A DNA stretch of 64,000 nt from NCBI GenBank assembly GCA_944326815.1, contig CALVFI010000009.1, forward strand, positions 62,001-126,000. Reading direction: 5' to 3'. The position numbers and the translations under genes are program-made. This document shows, piece by piece, positions 17,199-26,594 of the stretch (its first letter is position 1; each line of letters starts with the position of its first letter). The DNA comes from an uncultured Rikenellaceae bacterium (GTDB lineage Bacteria; Bacteroidota; Bacteroidia; Bacteroidales; Rikenellaceae). The notes below the pieces were generated by a model. The model saw only the letters and a program-made list of their open reading frames with translations. It had not been told where the DNA came from and did not search any database.

Positions 17199-17735
17199 TT
17201 AACTCTTCTTAGGATTGAGCAGTTGTAGCAGATATTCATCCATCCATCCGGAGGTGGTTTTGACCCACTCTCGTTTGATGCCTACCGTAAGGAATCCTTT
17301 GCTTCGGAAAAGATTCAGACTGGGGGTGTTGTCGAATAGGATATTGCAATACAACTGGTTGAGTTGCAATATCATGAAACTGTATCGAATGAGCAGTTGC
17401 AAGGCAACGGATGCATAGCCCTGCCCTTTGTCCTTTTTGTCATATACCAGAATCCCCACGCCGGCTCTGCGGTTGTATGGGTCGATGTCGAATAGGTCGA
17501 TGACTCCTACGGCCTTGTTCTCTTCTACGGATTCGATTATCAGACGTAATTGACGGGTCTCCCACACATCGTACTTCTGACTGTCGATGAACTGACGCAG
17601 AATGTGTCGTGAGAACGGGGCGGTTGTGTGACTCACCTTCCATACATTGGTGTCGTTCTCCCACTTGTAGAGGATGTCTACATCTTCGGGTTCCAATGCC
17701 CGCAGGCGTACGATGTCGGATTCAAGCATGTTCAT
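17199..17735 (-). CDS. GNAT family N-acetyltransferase (RimJ/RimL type)
   Basis: The 178-residue protein fits the Acetyltransf_3 subgroup: VRLRALEPEDVDILYKWEND at the N-terminus, the acetyl-CoA loop KKDKGQGYASVALQLLIRYSF around residues 99-119, and the C-terminal NTPSLNLFRSKGF with the usual Asn. It moves an acetyl group from acetyl-CoA to an amine; the best-known relatives act on ribosomal protein N-termini or spermidine, but the substrate here is open. Its ATG overlaps the last base of the ROK gene stop, so the two are translationally coupled. Confidence 0.88.
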   Translation of the reverse strand: MNMLESDIVRLRALEPEDVDILYKWENDTNVWKVSHTTAPFSRHILRQFIDSQKYDVWETRQLRLIIESVEENKAVGVIDLFDIDPYNRRAGVGILVYDKKDKGQGYASVALQLLIRYSFMILQLNQLYCNILFDNTPSLNLFRSKGFLTVGIKREWVKTTSGWMDEYLLQLLNPKKS

Positions 17736-18964
17736 TACAGTCCGATGATTTTGTTCCGTATCAGCATGGCGGCACCCAATGCTCCGGCTTCGGGTCCCAT
17801 CTGCGAAAGACGGAATTTCGTATCTTTATATACGAGGTTGAGTGAATATTTGTTGGTAGCGGATTTCAGAGGCAGCATGATGTAATCGCCTGCCCGTGAC
17901 AGATTTCCACCGATAATGACCAGTTCTGGGTTGAATATGTTGATGAGGAATGCAATACTCTTGCCGATTTTCTCTCCGGCTTCTTCGATCAGTTCGATCG
18001 AGAGCGTATCGTCGCTCTTGGCTGCAGCGATTACGTCGTCGATATGGATTGGCTCTCCTCGATCGTATTGTTTACGCAGAATGGTATTGACGCCTTGTTT
18101 GATCAATGCGACGATTTTGTTCTCGATAGCGATGCCTGAAACCTCTGTCTCCAGACACCCTTTTTTGCCGCATGAACAGATAATCTCGTTGTCAAAAAAC
18201 GGAGTGTGTCCGAATTCTCCGGCAAAACCGCTTTTGCCGTAATAGAGTTTCCCGTCCATAATCACCCCAATGGCCACGCCGCGTCCCAGGTGCAGGTAGA
18301 GGAGATTCTTCTCGTTTTTGATATTGCCCGAGAAATATTCCGCATAGCAACGTGCACGGGTATCGTTTTCGAGCAATACGCGTATACCGGTCCTGTTTTC
18401 GATGATCTCACGGATGGGCTGTTCGGTCGAGGTGAAGTATTTGTAACTTCTTCCCGTATTGGGATTTACCCGGCCCGTGATGCAGACTCCCATGCCGAGA
18501 ATCTTGCTTTTGTCTACGCCGCACTCCTCAAGAAATCGTTCGGTGTAGGAGCATATTTTTTCAAGGGAACTGTCCGTGTCCTGCAATTCGAAATCGGGCT
18601 CCTCTTTGGTGACGATGACATTGTTCTTTAGGTCAGTGATGACAAACCGGAGATGGTCGCGACTGACATCCACTCCGGCAAAATAGATGGCCGAGTTGGC
18701 CAAACCGAAGATATTGGGGCGGCGACCTCCGGGGGTTTCAACTTTCCCGTTGTCGGTGACGATCTTTTCAGCGACCAGTTCGCTGACGAGTTTGGTGATG
18801 GTGGGTATGCTGATATGGAGTTCCTTGGTAAGTTCTGCCAGTGTGCATTGGCCGTTGACGGCCATATAGGCGATGATATTTCGCTTTATGAGATTGTTTT
18901 TGTGGGAGATACCCTTTAGCATGTCGTCTTCATGCTGATTGAAGAACTCTTTGAGGGATACCAT
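17735..18964 (-). CDS. ROK family transcriptional regulator / sugar kinase-like (NagC/XylR type)
   Basis: The 409-residue protein has an N-terminal winged helix-turn-helix (about 25-85; CTLAELTKELHISIPTITKLVSEL) and a C-terminal ROK domain. Residues FAGVDVSRDHLRFVITDL open the ATPase fold, and the zinc motif CSCGKKGCLETEVSG is complete. The catalytic region reads LENDTRARCYAEY, in which the Asp is present, so sugar phosphorylation is not excluded. It is most likely a repressor responding to a sugar or sugar phosphate. The operator and targets are not visible; the only co-transcribed gene is the GNAT downstream. Confidence 0.88.
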   Translation of the reverse strand: MVSLKEFFNQHEDDMLKGISHKNNLIKRNIIAYMAVNGQCTLAELTKELHISIPTITKLVSELVAEKIVTDNGKVETPGGRRPNIFGLANSAIYFAGVDVSRDHLRFVITDLKNNVIVTKEEPDFELQDTDSSLEKICSYTERFLEECGVDKSKILGMGVCITGRVNPNTGRSYKYFTSTEQPIREIIENRTGIRVLLENDTRARCYAEYFSGNIKNEKNLLYLHLGRGVAIGVIMDGKLYYGKSGFAGEFGHTPFFDNEIICSCGKKGCLETEVSGIAIENKIVALIKQGVNTILRKQYDRGEPIHIDDVIAAAKSDDTLSIELIEEAGEKIGKSIAFLINIFNPELVIIGGNLSRAGDYIMLPLKSATNKYSLNLVYKDTKFRLSQMGPEAGALGAAMLIRNKIIGL

Positions 18965-19168
18965 TCTTGTCTTGCTATAAATCTTTTATATTAACTGTTA
19001 TTGCAAATATGAAAATTTTTTTTTTTAATTCTCCAATTTATATTCAATATTTTTAATAAATTTTTAAGAATTATTATTTGATGTAAGGTGATTATTGTAA
19101 AGATTGGGTGTTGAGAGGGTGTTTTTGGTAAATAATTGGGTGAATTTTTGAGGAGAGGAGGGTGATAA
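18965..19168. other. AT-rich intergenic region upstream of the ROK regulator
   Basis: About 200 bases of AT-rich sequence, including a T13-like run near 19016. On the minus strand a near-consensus promoter is possible: TTG (complement of 19034-19036), 22 bases, then CATATTTG (complement of 19004-19011), one base off TAnnTTTG. I see no open reading frame or RNA structure otherwise. Confidence 0.4.
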
Positions 19169-19216
19169 TGAAAAAAAAACGGTTGGGAGTTAATTCCCAA
19201 CCGTTTTTTTCATTAT
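19169..19216. terminator. Bidirectional terminator between fabD and the ROK gene region
   Basis: Stem with arms AAAAAAACGGTTGGGA and TCCCAACCGTTTTTTT around a 6-base loop GTTAAT. A and T runs on both sides make it work in either direction; it lies about 85 bases beyond the fabD stop. Confidence 0.85.
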
Positions 19217-19300
19217 CTGGATATTTATGTGATGACATGTGGATATTTCTGTATCCGTGTCATTTTCCTGTTGTCAATTGATTTCTCAGCAGGTGGGTGT

Positions 19301-20185
19301 TTAGAGAGATTGCTTCGATTCTGCTACAGCCTCTTTGTTTACCTTTTTGATCAATCCCTGAAGTACGTTGCCCGGGCCGAGTTCGACAAATTCCGTAGCG
19401 CCGTCGGCAATCATATTCTGTACGATCTGTGTCCAACGTACCGGAGCGGTGAGCTGTGCGATCAGGTTCGTACGGATTTCGTCCGGACAAGTGTGCGGTT
19501 TTGCATCTACGTTCTGATAAACGGGGCAGATCGGTTTGGTAAAGGGAGCTGCCTGGATGGCGGCTTCGAGTTCGATGCGGGCCGGCTCCATCAACGGAGA
19601 GTGGAAGGCTCCACCTACTTTCAACTTGAGAGCGCGTTTAGCTCCGGCGGCCAACATTTTCTCGCAGGCGGCGTCGATCGCTTCGTTGCTGCCGGAGATG
19701 ACCAATTGTCCCGGGCAGTTGTAGTTGGCCGGAACCACTACGCCTTCGATCGAAGCGCAGATCTCTTCCACCTTTTCGTCGGGCAGGGCCAGAACGGCTG
19801 CCATCGTCGAAGGATTCATTTCGCAAGCCTTTTGCATGGCTGCAGCACGTTTTGCCACCAATGTCAGACCATCCTCGAAGCTGAGGGCTCCTGCGGCAAC
19901 CAATGCGCTGAACTCGCCGAGCGAGTGTCCTGCCACCATTTCGGGTTTGAACTGTTCACCGAGGGCTTTGGCCAGAATCACCGAATGGAGGAAAATGGCG
20001 GGTTGCGTTACGTTGGTCTGTTTGAGTTGTTCGTCGGTTCCGGAGAACATGATGTCCGTAATGCGGAAGCCGAGAATCTCATTGGCTTTCTCGAAGAGTT
20101 CCTTGGCCATGGGGACGTTGTCGTAGAGGTCTTTGCCCATTCCTACGAATTGGGCGCCTTGGCCCGGAAATACAAATGCTTTCAT
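19301..20185 (-). CDS. fabD: Malonyl-CoA:ACP transacylase
   Basis: The 294-residue enzyme moves malonyl from CoA to acyl carrier protein at the start of fatty acid synthesis. The active serine is S88 in GHSLGE, the catalytic histidine is H195 in GGAFHSPLM, the N-terminal FPGQGAQ is present, and a conserved Gln lies in the VTQPAIF stretch. Length is normal. It stands alone rather than in a fab cluster, with its own -7 element about 80 bases upstream and a terminator downstream. It diverges from plsC, another lipid gene. Confidence 0.96.
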   Translation of the reverse strand: MKAFVFPGQGAQFVGMGKDLYDNVPMAKELFEKANEILGFRITDIMFSGTDEQLKQTNVTQPAIFLHSVILAKALGEQFKPEMVAGHSLGEFSALVAAGALSFEDGLTLVAKRAAAMQKACEMNPSTMAAVLALPDEKVEEICASIEGVVVPANYNCPGQLVISGSNEAIDAACEKMLAAGAKRALKLKVGGAFHSPLMEPARIELEAAIQAAPFTKPICPVYQNVDAKPHTCPDEIRTNLIAQLTAPVRWTQIVQNMIADGATEFVELGPGNVLQGLIKKVNKEAVAESKQSL

Positions 20186-20266
20186 TCGTCTAAGTCTTTA
20201 GAGGTTATATTTGTTTTTTGTGTTAATCGTTGTTTTGGTCCTTTCCAAAGCCGGATCGGACGGCCG

Positions 20267-20274
20267 CAAATTTA
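20267..20274 (-). promoter_or_regulatory. -7 promoter element TAAATTTG of fabD
   Basis: Minus-strand TAAATTTG (complement of 20267-20274) is an exact consensus match and gives a leader of about 75 bases. The plsC element on the other strand has the identical octamer. Confidence 0.5.
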
Positions 20275-20361
20275 ACGAAAAAATTACAGATATGCCTTTT
20301 TGCTGTGATTAATTGTTGATAAATGGCCTGAAGTGGCAGAAATAATCCGCGAAAAAAATGT

Positions 20362-20369
20362 TAAATTTG
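20362..20369 (+). promoter_or_regulatory. -7 promoter element TAAATTTG of plsC
   Basis: Exact TAnnTTTG match 30 bases before the ATG at 20399. It lies inside the in-frame upstream extension (GTG at 20333), which supports the later start. Confidence 0.5.
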
Positions 20370-20398
20370 CACCGTTTGAACCGGAAAAACGTTCGAGA

Positions 20399-21133
20399 AT
20401 GAAGGCTCTGCTCTCTGTGTTTTTTTACCTGTTGGTTGTGGTATTCACGTTGGTGTATTTCGTGGTGTTTGCGGTTGTTTTCGCACTTACCGTGCTGTTC
20501 GACCGTAAGCGTACGGTGATCCATTGGTTGTCGCGTGTTTGGACTTATGTCTATTTTCGGTTGATTCCCGGCTGGAAGGTTCAGGTGGAGGGTCTGGAGT
20601 ATGTGGACCGGACAAAACCGTGGGTGGTCGTGGTGAATCATCAGTCGATGGTGGATATTCCGTTAATGTATGTGCTGCCGCTCGAATTCAAGTGGGTGGC
20701 CAAGAGTGGGGTTTACAAGTGGCCGATCTTCGGATGGGTGATGCGTATGCATGGAGATATAGGCATCGAACGGGGTACGGCCGGCGGCGTGAAAAAGATG
20801 ATTCACGAGGGGCGTAAGTGGCTCGGTATGGGGTTGTCGATCATTGTGTTTCCGGAGGGGCATCGGAGTCCGGATCTGGAGATTCATCGCTTCAAGGAGG
20901 GGGCTTTCGTGATGGCGCAGCGTGCCGGAGTGGGAATTTTGCCCTGTGTGGCCGATGGCTCTGGACGTTCGTCTGATGGATGGAAGATCCGGTTCGGCAA
21001 TCGATTCCGGGTGCGGGTGCTGCCTCCGGTGAGTGCCGAGGAGGTGGCCGCAGCGGATGTCAGGGAGTTGACGGCGCAAATGCACGACCGGATGGCGGCT
21101 GAGTATGAAAAGATAAGAAATAAAGACAGATAA
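20399..21133 (+). CDS. plsC: 1-acyl-sn-glycerol-3-phosphate acyltransferase
   Basis: A 244-residue inner membrane enzyme that adds the second acyl chain to lysophosphatidic acid. A long hydrophobic segment covers residues 5-33. The catalytic NHxxxxD motif is at 80-86 (NHQSMVD), and the glycerophosphate-binding FPEGHRS is near 150, with His replacing the usual Thr. A basic segment WVMRMHGDIGIERGTAGG lies between them. The start at ATG 20399 follows the promoter element. Its stop at 21133 abuts the parE ATG, so the genes are co-transcribed. Confidence 0.92.
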   Translation: MKALLSVFFYLLVVVFTLVYFVVFAVVFALTVLFDRKRTVIHWLSRVWTYVYFRLIPGWKVQVEGLEYVDRTKPWVVVVNHQSMVDIPLMYVLPLEFKWVAKSGVYKWPIFGWVMRMHGDIGIERGTAGGVKKMIHEGRKWLGMGLSIIVFPEGHRSPDLEIHRFKEGAFVMAQRAGVGILPCVADGSGRSSDGWKIRFGNRFRVRVLPPVSAEEVAAADVRELTAQMHDRMAAEYEKIRNKDR

Positions 21134-22990
21134 ATGAGTTCAACGACAGTAAACTACACGGACGACGATATCAAGTCGCTTTCCCCTCGGGAACATCTGC
21201 GTTTGCGTCCCGGTATGTATATAGGGAAATTGGGCGACGGCAGTCAGTCGGACGATGGCATCTATATCCTGTTCAAGGAGGTGGTAGATAATTCGATCGA
21301 CGAGTTTATCATGGGAGCCGGGAAGACGATCGACATTACGATTGCGGACAATACGGTCACAGTGCGTGATTACGGGCGCGGCATTCCTCTGAACAGTCTT
21401 TCCGCTGCGGTGTCGAAGATGAATACTGGCGGGAAGTATGGCTCCAGTGCGTTTAAAAAGACGGTGGGACTCAACGGTGTGGGCGTGAAGGCGGTCAATA
21501 TGCTCTCCAGTTCGTTTATGGCCCGTAGCGTGCGCGACGGGGAGGCGCATACCGTGTGGTTTGCACAGGGCCTTGAGCAGAGTGAGAAGTGGGAAAGCGG
21601 AGTCAAAGAGCCTAATGGTACGTTGGTGCAGTTTACTCCGGACGAAGAGGTGTTTGGTCCGTATAGTTACAATCTCGAATATATCGAGACGACGGTTAAG
21701 AATTATACCTATCTCAATGCGGGACTGGTGGTCAAACTCAATGGCCAGAGTTATGTTTCGAAAAATGGATTGCTCGATCTGTTGAACGAGAATCTGGGTG
21801 AGGATCCGCTCTATCCGCCGATTCATCTCTCCGGAGAGGATATCGAGGTGGCGATTACGCATGGAACGGGGTACGGTGAGAGTTATTATTCGTTCGTCAA
21901 CGGTCAACATACTACGCAGGGAGGTACGCATCAGTCGGCTTTCCGCGAGGCGATTGCCAAGACCATTAAGGAGTTCTATCACAAGGATTACGATCCGAGC
22001 GATGTCCGTACCTCGATTGTGGCGGCTATCAGCGTGAAGATCGTGGATCCGCAGTTTGGTCAACAGACCAAAGTGAGTCTCAGCTCGACCAAGATGTCGG
22101 AGGATGGTCCTACGGTGCGGAGTTTCATCATGGATTTCCTGAAAGAGCAGCTCGATAATTACCTGCATAAAAATCCGACAACGGCAGAGATTCTCAATAA
22201 GAAGATCGTTGAAAACGAAAAGGATCGCAAGGCCATTTCGGGTATCCAGAAGAAGTCGAAAGAGTTGGCCAAGAAGGTGAGCCTAAACAATAAGAAACTG
22301 CGCGATTGCAAGATCCATTTCAACGATCTGAAAAACGATCGCCGTGAGGAGTCGATGATCTTTATTACGGAGGGGAACTCGGCCAGCGGATCGATCACCA
22401 AGAGCCGTGATGTGCAGACACAGGCTGTATTCTCGTTGCGAGGCAAGCCGCTCAACAGTTTTGGTTTGACGAAGAAGGTCGTATATGAGAATGAAGAGTT
22501 CAATCTTTTGCAGGCCGCGCTGAACATCGAAAACGACATGGATGATCTGCGTTACAATAAGATTATTATTGCGACCGATGCCGATGTGGACGGTATGCAC
22601 ATCCGGTTATTGATCATGACCTTTTTCCTGCAGTTCTTCCCGGACGTGATTCGCCAGGAGCACCTTTATGTCTTGCAGACGCCTTTGTTCCGTGTGCGGA
22701 ATAAAAAGGAGACCCTTTATTGCTACAGTGAGGAGGAGAAACAGAAGGCCATTGCAAAATTGGGCGCGAATCCGGAGATCACCCGATTCAAAGGCCTCGG
22801 AGAGATTTCGGCCGACGAGTTCCGTGCATTTATCGGTGAAAATATGCGGCTGGAAAAGGTGCGTATGACAAAGGATGATCCGGTGCATGACATGCTGGAG
22901 TTTTATATGGGTAAGAATACCTATGAACGACAGGGATTTATCATCAATAATCTGCGGATCGAGGCGGATTACGTGGAGGATCTCATTTAG
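21134..22990 (+). CDS. parE: DNA topoisomerase IV subunit B
   Basis: A 618-residue GHKL ATPase/TOPRIM subunit of type IIA topoisomerase. The ATPase motifs are VDNSIDEF (Asn for Mg-ATP), DYGRGIPL and [11 protein letters not shown]. The TOPRIM motifs are [10 protein letters not shown] and the DxD in [12 protein letters not shown]. It lacks the ~170-residue insert of gamma-proteobacterial GyrB and ends with [12 protein letters not shown]. Being next to a GyrA/ParC homologue, and with a separate gyrA at 35.7 kb, identifies it as the topoisomerase IV pair rather than gyrase. Its start abuts the plsC stop. Confidence 0.92.
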   Translation: MSSTTVNYTDDDIKSLSPREHLRLRPGMYIGKLGDGSQSDDGIYILFKEVVDNSIDEFIMGAGKTIDITIADNTVTVRDYGRGIPLNSLSAAVSKMNTGGKYGSSAFKKTVGLNGVGVKAVNMLSSSFMARSVRDGEAHTVWFAQGLEQSEKWESGVKEPNGTLVQFTPDEEVFGPYSYNLEYIETTVKNYTYLNAGLVVKLNGQSYVSKNGLLDLLNENLGEDPLYPPIHLSGEDIEVAITHGTGYGESYYSFVNGQHTTQGGTHQSAFREAIAKTIKEFYHKDYDPSDVRTSIVAAISVKIVDPQFGQQTKVSLSSTKMSEDGPTVRSFIMDFLKEQLDNYLHKNPTTAEILNKKIVENEKDRKAISGIQKKSKELAKKVSLNNKKLRDCKIHFNDLKNDRREESMIFITEGNSASGSITKSRDVQTQAVFSLRGKPLNSFGLTKKVVYENEEFNLLQAALNIENDMDDLRYNKIIIATDADVDGMHIRLLIMTFFLQFFPDVIRQEHLYVLQTPLFRVRNKKETLYCYSEEEKQKAIAKLGANPEITRFKGLGEISADEFRAFIGENMRLEKVRMTKDDPVHDMLEFYMGKNTYERQGFIINNLRIEADYVEDLI

Positions 22991-23007
22991 TGCCTAATGG
23001 AAAAGGA

Positions 23008-25986
23008 ATGACGATGAGCAAAAAAGATAAAAATAGGGAGGAGATTGAACAATACGCTTCTCACACACAGCCCGAAGGTGTGGCAACGGATGCAGAGCAA
23101 AGTTCCGAACAGGAACGGATGGTTGCTACCGGTAGGGTGGATGCCGCAGCGGATGACGATGTCGAAAGCATCTCGGCGGACGATGGTGCCGGAGATGTGA
23201 GTGATGTCGCACCCCATTCGTCCCGACATAGCAAATATGGCAAGTTGATGGCTGAAACGGGCGGACGCCATAAGTTGACAGGGATGTACAAGGATTGGTT
23301 CCTTGACTATGCTTCGTATGTGATTCTGGAGCGCGCTGTGCCTCATGTGGAGGATGGGTTGAAACCGGTACAGCGGCGCATTCTGCATTCGATGCGGCGG
23401 CTCGATGACGGACGTTACAACAAGGTGGCCAACATCATCGGTCACACCATGCAGTTCCATCCGCACGGCGATGCTTCGATCGGTGATGCCCTGGTGCAGC
23501 TTGGGCAGAAAGATCTTTTGATCGACTGTCAGGGAAACTGGGGGAATATTCTTACTGGCGATGAGGCTGCGGCTCCGCGTTATATCGAGGCGCGGCTGTC
23601 GAAGTTTGCCCTGGAGGTGGTGTTCAATCCCAAAACTACGGAGTGGATGCTGTCGTATGACGGTCGTAATCAGGAGCCTGTAACACTGCCGGTGAAATTC
23701 CCGTTACTGTTGGCGCAGGGTGTCGAGGGAATTGCCGTTGGATTGGCTTCGAAAGTGCTTCCGCATAATTTCAATGAATTAATCGATGCCTGTATTGCCC
23801 ATTTAAAAGGAGAGGAATTTACGCTTCTGCCAGACTTCCCGACCGGAGGACTGGCCGATTGTTCGAAGTACAACGATGGCTTGCGCGGTGGAAGCGTGAA
23901 AGTGCGTGCGCGTATTTCGAAGGTGGACCGGAAAACGTTGGCCATTACGGAAATCCCTTATGGAACGACTACAGAGTCGATCAAGGAGTCCATTGTAAAG
24001 GCCAATGAGCGGGGTAAGATCAAAATCAGGAAGGTGGAGGACAACACGGCGGAGAAGGCCGAGATTGTCATCCATGTGAGCAACGATGAATCTTCGGACA
24101 AGACGATCGATGCCCTCTATGCTTTTACAGACTGCGAGGTTTCGATTTCGCCCAACTCATGCGTGATTTGGGAGGATAAGCCCCATTTCCTGGGAGTCAG
24201 TGAGATTTTGCGCCGTAGCGCAGAGCATACGAAGTATCTGCTGGGCCGTGAACTGGAGATTCGTTTGGGTGAGCTCAACGAAGCGTGGCATATGGCCTCG
24301 CTGGAACGCATTTTCATCGAAAACAAGATCTATCAGGTCATCGAAGGGTGTAAAACCCGCGAGGAGGCTTACGCTGCCGTGGACAAGGGCTTGGAACCGT
24401 TCAAGAAGTTGTTGCGCCGTGAGGTGACACAGGATGATGTGGTGAAGCTGACGGAATTGCGATTTATCCGTATTTCGCGTTACGATGCCGCTAAGGCCGA
24501 TGAACAGATCAAAGGTATCGAAGAGGAGACCAAACAGGTGAAATACGATCTGGAACACTTGGTGGACTATGCGATTGCCTACTATAAACGAATCAAAACC
24601 AAATATGGCAAAGGACGCGAACGGAAAACCGAGATTCGGGAGTTCGATTCGATCGAAGCGACGAAAGTGGTGGTGGCCAATGCCAAGTTGTACGTCGATC
24701 GGGCGGAGGGCTTCTTCGGCATCGGCAAGTCGATGAAAGAGGCTGAATTCGTGTGTGATTGTTCGGATATCGATGATGTGATCGTCATAACGAAGGAGGG
24801 TAAATATGTTATTACGAAGGTGAGTGAAAAGGCCTTCTTTGCCAAGAATATCTACTATATCGGCGTATTCAAGCGGAATGACGAGCGGACAATTTACAAT
24901 GTGCTTTATCGCGATGGCAAGAATGGGGCGATCATGATGAAGCGTTGCGCGATTAAAGGGATTACGCGTGACCGGGAGTATGATCTGACGAAGGGAACTC
25001 CCAAGAGCGAAATTCTCTATATGAGTGTCAACCCCAATGGAGAAGCCGAAGTGTTGAAAATCTATTTCCGCCCTCGTCCGCGGCTCAAGAAGTTGATTGT
25101 CGATTTGGATTTCAGTACGTTGGCTATTAAGGGGCGACAGAGTCAGGGTAATCTCTTTTCGCGTTACGGAATTCAGAAGATCGTACTCAAGGAGCGGGGA
25201 ACTTCGACCCTCGGCAGCCAGGATATTTGGTTCGATGACGAAGTGAACCGTCTCAATACCGATGGCCGCGGCCGTTTGCTGGGAAGTTTCTCGGGAGATG
25301 ACAAGATTATCGTGATGACGGCCAAAAATCAATATTATACGACAGGATATGATCTGCTGCACCATTTCCCGGAAGATACGGTACGTGTGGAGAAGTACGA
25401 TCCGGTGAGGATTTACAGCGTGGCCTATTATGATGCCGAACAAAAGTACTACTATATCAAGCGGTTTACGGCGGAGCAGAGCGAGCGGATGCAGAATTTT
25501 GTGGACGAGGAGCATTCGGAGTCGCGATTGATTGCCATGACGGATGATTATGCACCAATCTTGGAGGTGGTGTATAAAGGGGTACATGCGACGCGTCCGG
25601 CCGATTTGATCGACGTGGAGGAGTTTATCGGCGTGAAGAGCCATCGTGCCAAGGGAAAGCGTATTACAACTTATGAGGTCGGAAAACTCACTTTTGTGGA
25701 ACCGAGGTTGAAAGATACTCCGATACCGAGCGATGACGAGGCGCGGGGGGATGACTTTGCGGAGGAAGTGGGTGGAACAGACGATGCAGGTGCGGAGAGC
25801 GGAAAGATTTCCGAGCGCGTAACCTCGACGGCAGAGAGAAAATCCGTAGTGACGGATAAATCTGCAGGCTCAATCGTGGCGCAGGATGAGATCGAGTTTA
25901 CCATTGTGCGTCCTCAGGGTGATGCGGAAGGGGAGGATCCCTCTCAGCTCGATCTTTTCGGCGGAGATATCACGTCTGGAAAATAA
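23008..25986 (+). CDS. parC: DNA topoisomerase IV subunit A
   Basis: A 992-residue type IIA topoisomerase A subunit. The breakage-reunion domain begins near residue 80 (GMYKDWFLDYASYVILERAVP). The active tyrosine is Y192 in APRYIEARL, and the quinolone region reads HPHGDASIGDAL with the usual small residue and Asp-like positions. The C-terminal half forms beta-pinwheel blades. The chain is longer than most ParC because of an acidic 80-residue N-terminal leader and a roughly 100-residue acidic tail, both low-complexity. A GTG at 22990 overlapping the parE stop is in frame; I prefer ATG 23008 (ATG 23014 is also possible). It is coupled to parE. Confidence 0.9.
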   Translation: MTMSKKDKNREEIEQYASHTQPEGVATDAEQSSEQERMVATGRVDAAADDDVESISADDGAGDVSDVAPHSSRHSKYGKLMAETGGRHKLTGMYKDWFLDYASYVILERAVPHVEDGLKPVQRRILHSMRRLDDGRYNKVANIIGHTMQFHPHGDASIGDALVQLGQKDLLIDCQGNWGNILTGDEAAAPRYIEARLSKFALEVVFNPKTTEWMLSYDGRNQEPVTLPVKFPLLLAQGVEGIAVGLASKVLPHNFNELIDACIAHLKGEEFTLLPDFPTGGLADCSKYNDGLRGGSVKVRARISKVDRKTLAITEIPYGTTTESIKESIVKANERGKIKIRKVEDNTAEKAEIVIHVSNDESSDKTIDALYAFTDCEVSISPNSCVIWEDKPHFLGVSEILRRSAEHTKYLLGRELEIRLGELNEAWHMASLERIFIENKIYQVIEGCKTREEAYAAVDKGLEPFKKLLRREVTQDDVVKLTELRFIRISRYDAAKADEQIKGIEEETKQVKYDLEHLVDYAIAYYKRIKTKYGKGRERKTEIREFDSIEATKVVVANAKLYVDRAEGFFGIGKSMKEAEFVCDCSDIDDVIVITKEGKYVITKVSEKAFFAKNIYYIGVFKRNDERTIYNVLYRDGKNGAIMMKRCAIKGITRDREYDLTKGTPKSEILYMSVNPNGEAEVLKIYFRPRPRLKKLIVDLDFSTLAIKGRQSQGNLFSRYGIQKIVLKERGTSTLGSQDIWFDDEVNRLNTDGRGRLLGSFSGDDKIIVMTAKNQYYTTGYDLLHHFPEDTVRVEKYDPVRIYSVAYYDAEQKYYYIKRFTAEQSERMQNFVDEEHSESRLIAMTDDYAPILEVVYKGVHATRPADLIDVEEFIGVKSHRAKGKRITTYEVGKLTFVEPRLKDTPIPSDDEARGDDFAEEVGGTDDAGAESGKISERVTSTAERKSVVTDKSAGSIVAQDEIEFTIVRPQGDAEGEDPSQLDLFGGDITSGK

Positions 25987-26021
25987 TTTCGGAAAAAAGC
26001 TAGGAATCTGTGATAACTCGT

Positions 26022-26029
26022 TATTTTTG
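26022..26029 (+). promoter_or_regulatory. -7 promoter element TATTTTTG of aroK
   Basis: Exact consensus match 38 bases before the aroK ATG, giving a leader of about 30 bases. No convincing -33 element. Confidence 0.5.
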
Positions 26030-26066
26030 CAACGACGGGAGACCGTAGAAAAAGAATATTTCGACG

Positions 26067-26594
26067 ATGATCGTATTTTTGATCGGATATATGGGCTGCG
26101 GGAAAAGCAGTTTGGGCCGTGAACTGGCCCGGCGTACGGGATGGAAATTTGTGGATATGGATAAAGAGGTGGAGCGAGAGTGCGGTGGTCGGACGGTGTC
26201 GGAGATTTTCGCAGCAGAGGGTGAAGCCTTTTTCCGGACCTGTGAACGACAGGTGTTGGAACGTTTGTGTGGAGAACGGAAGATGATTGTGGCTACGGGA
26301 GGTGGAGTCCCCTGTTTCGGTGACAATCTGGAGGTGATGAATGCGGCGGGACGGACGGTCTATTTCAAGATGACGCCTCGGCAGTTGGCGGCTCGGCTCC
26401 ATCATGGACGGGACAAACGCCCCATTTTGCGAGGCATGGATGATGAACAGATGCTCCGATTTATTGAACGGAATCTTGCGACACGGGAGTCATTCTATGG
26501 TCGTGCCTCCATGACCATAGATTGCGACGGTGTGAGCGATGATTATATCTGTCGGCATGTGCAAATGTATATGGATCAATTGAGTGCAAAATGA
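26067..26594 (+). CDS. aroK: Shikimate kinase
   Basis: The 175-residue enzyme phosphorylates shikimate with ATP on the way to chorismate and aromatic amino acids. Motifs: Walker A GYMGCGKS (7-14), the shikimate-binding DMD (DKE follows), an Arg in the FRTCE region, GGGVPCF, and the lid RPIL. Length is normal. Other aro genes are not adjacent. Its TGA overlaps the ATG of the next gene (ATGA), indicating translational coupling. Confidence 0.94.
   Translation: MIVFLIGYMGCGKSSLGRELARRTGWKFVDMDKEVERECGGRTVSEIFAAEGEAFFRTCERQVLERLCGERKMIVATGGGVPCFGDNLEVMNAAGRTVYFKMTPRQLAARLHHGRDKRPILRGMDDEQMLRFIERNLATRESFYGRASMTIDCDGVSDDYICRHVQMYMDQLSAK

Noticed and set aside
19004..19036. A promoter for the ROK regulator listed as its own feature
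   Set aside because: The -7 element misses the consensus by one base and the spacing is 22 bases; it is mentioned only within the intergenic entry.
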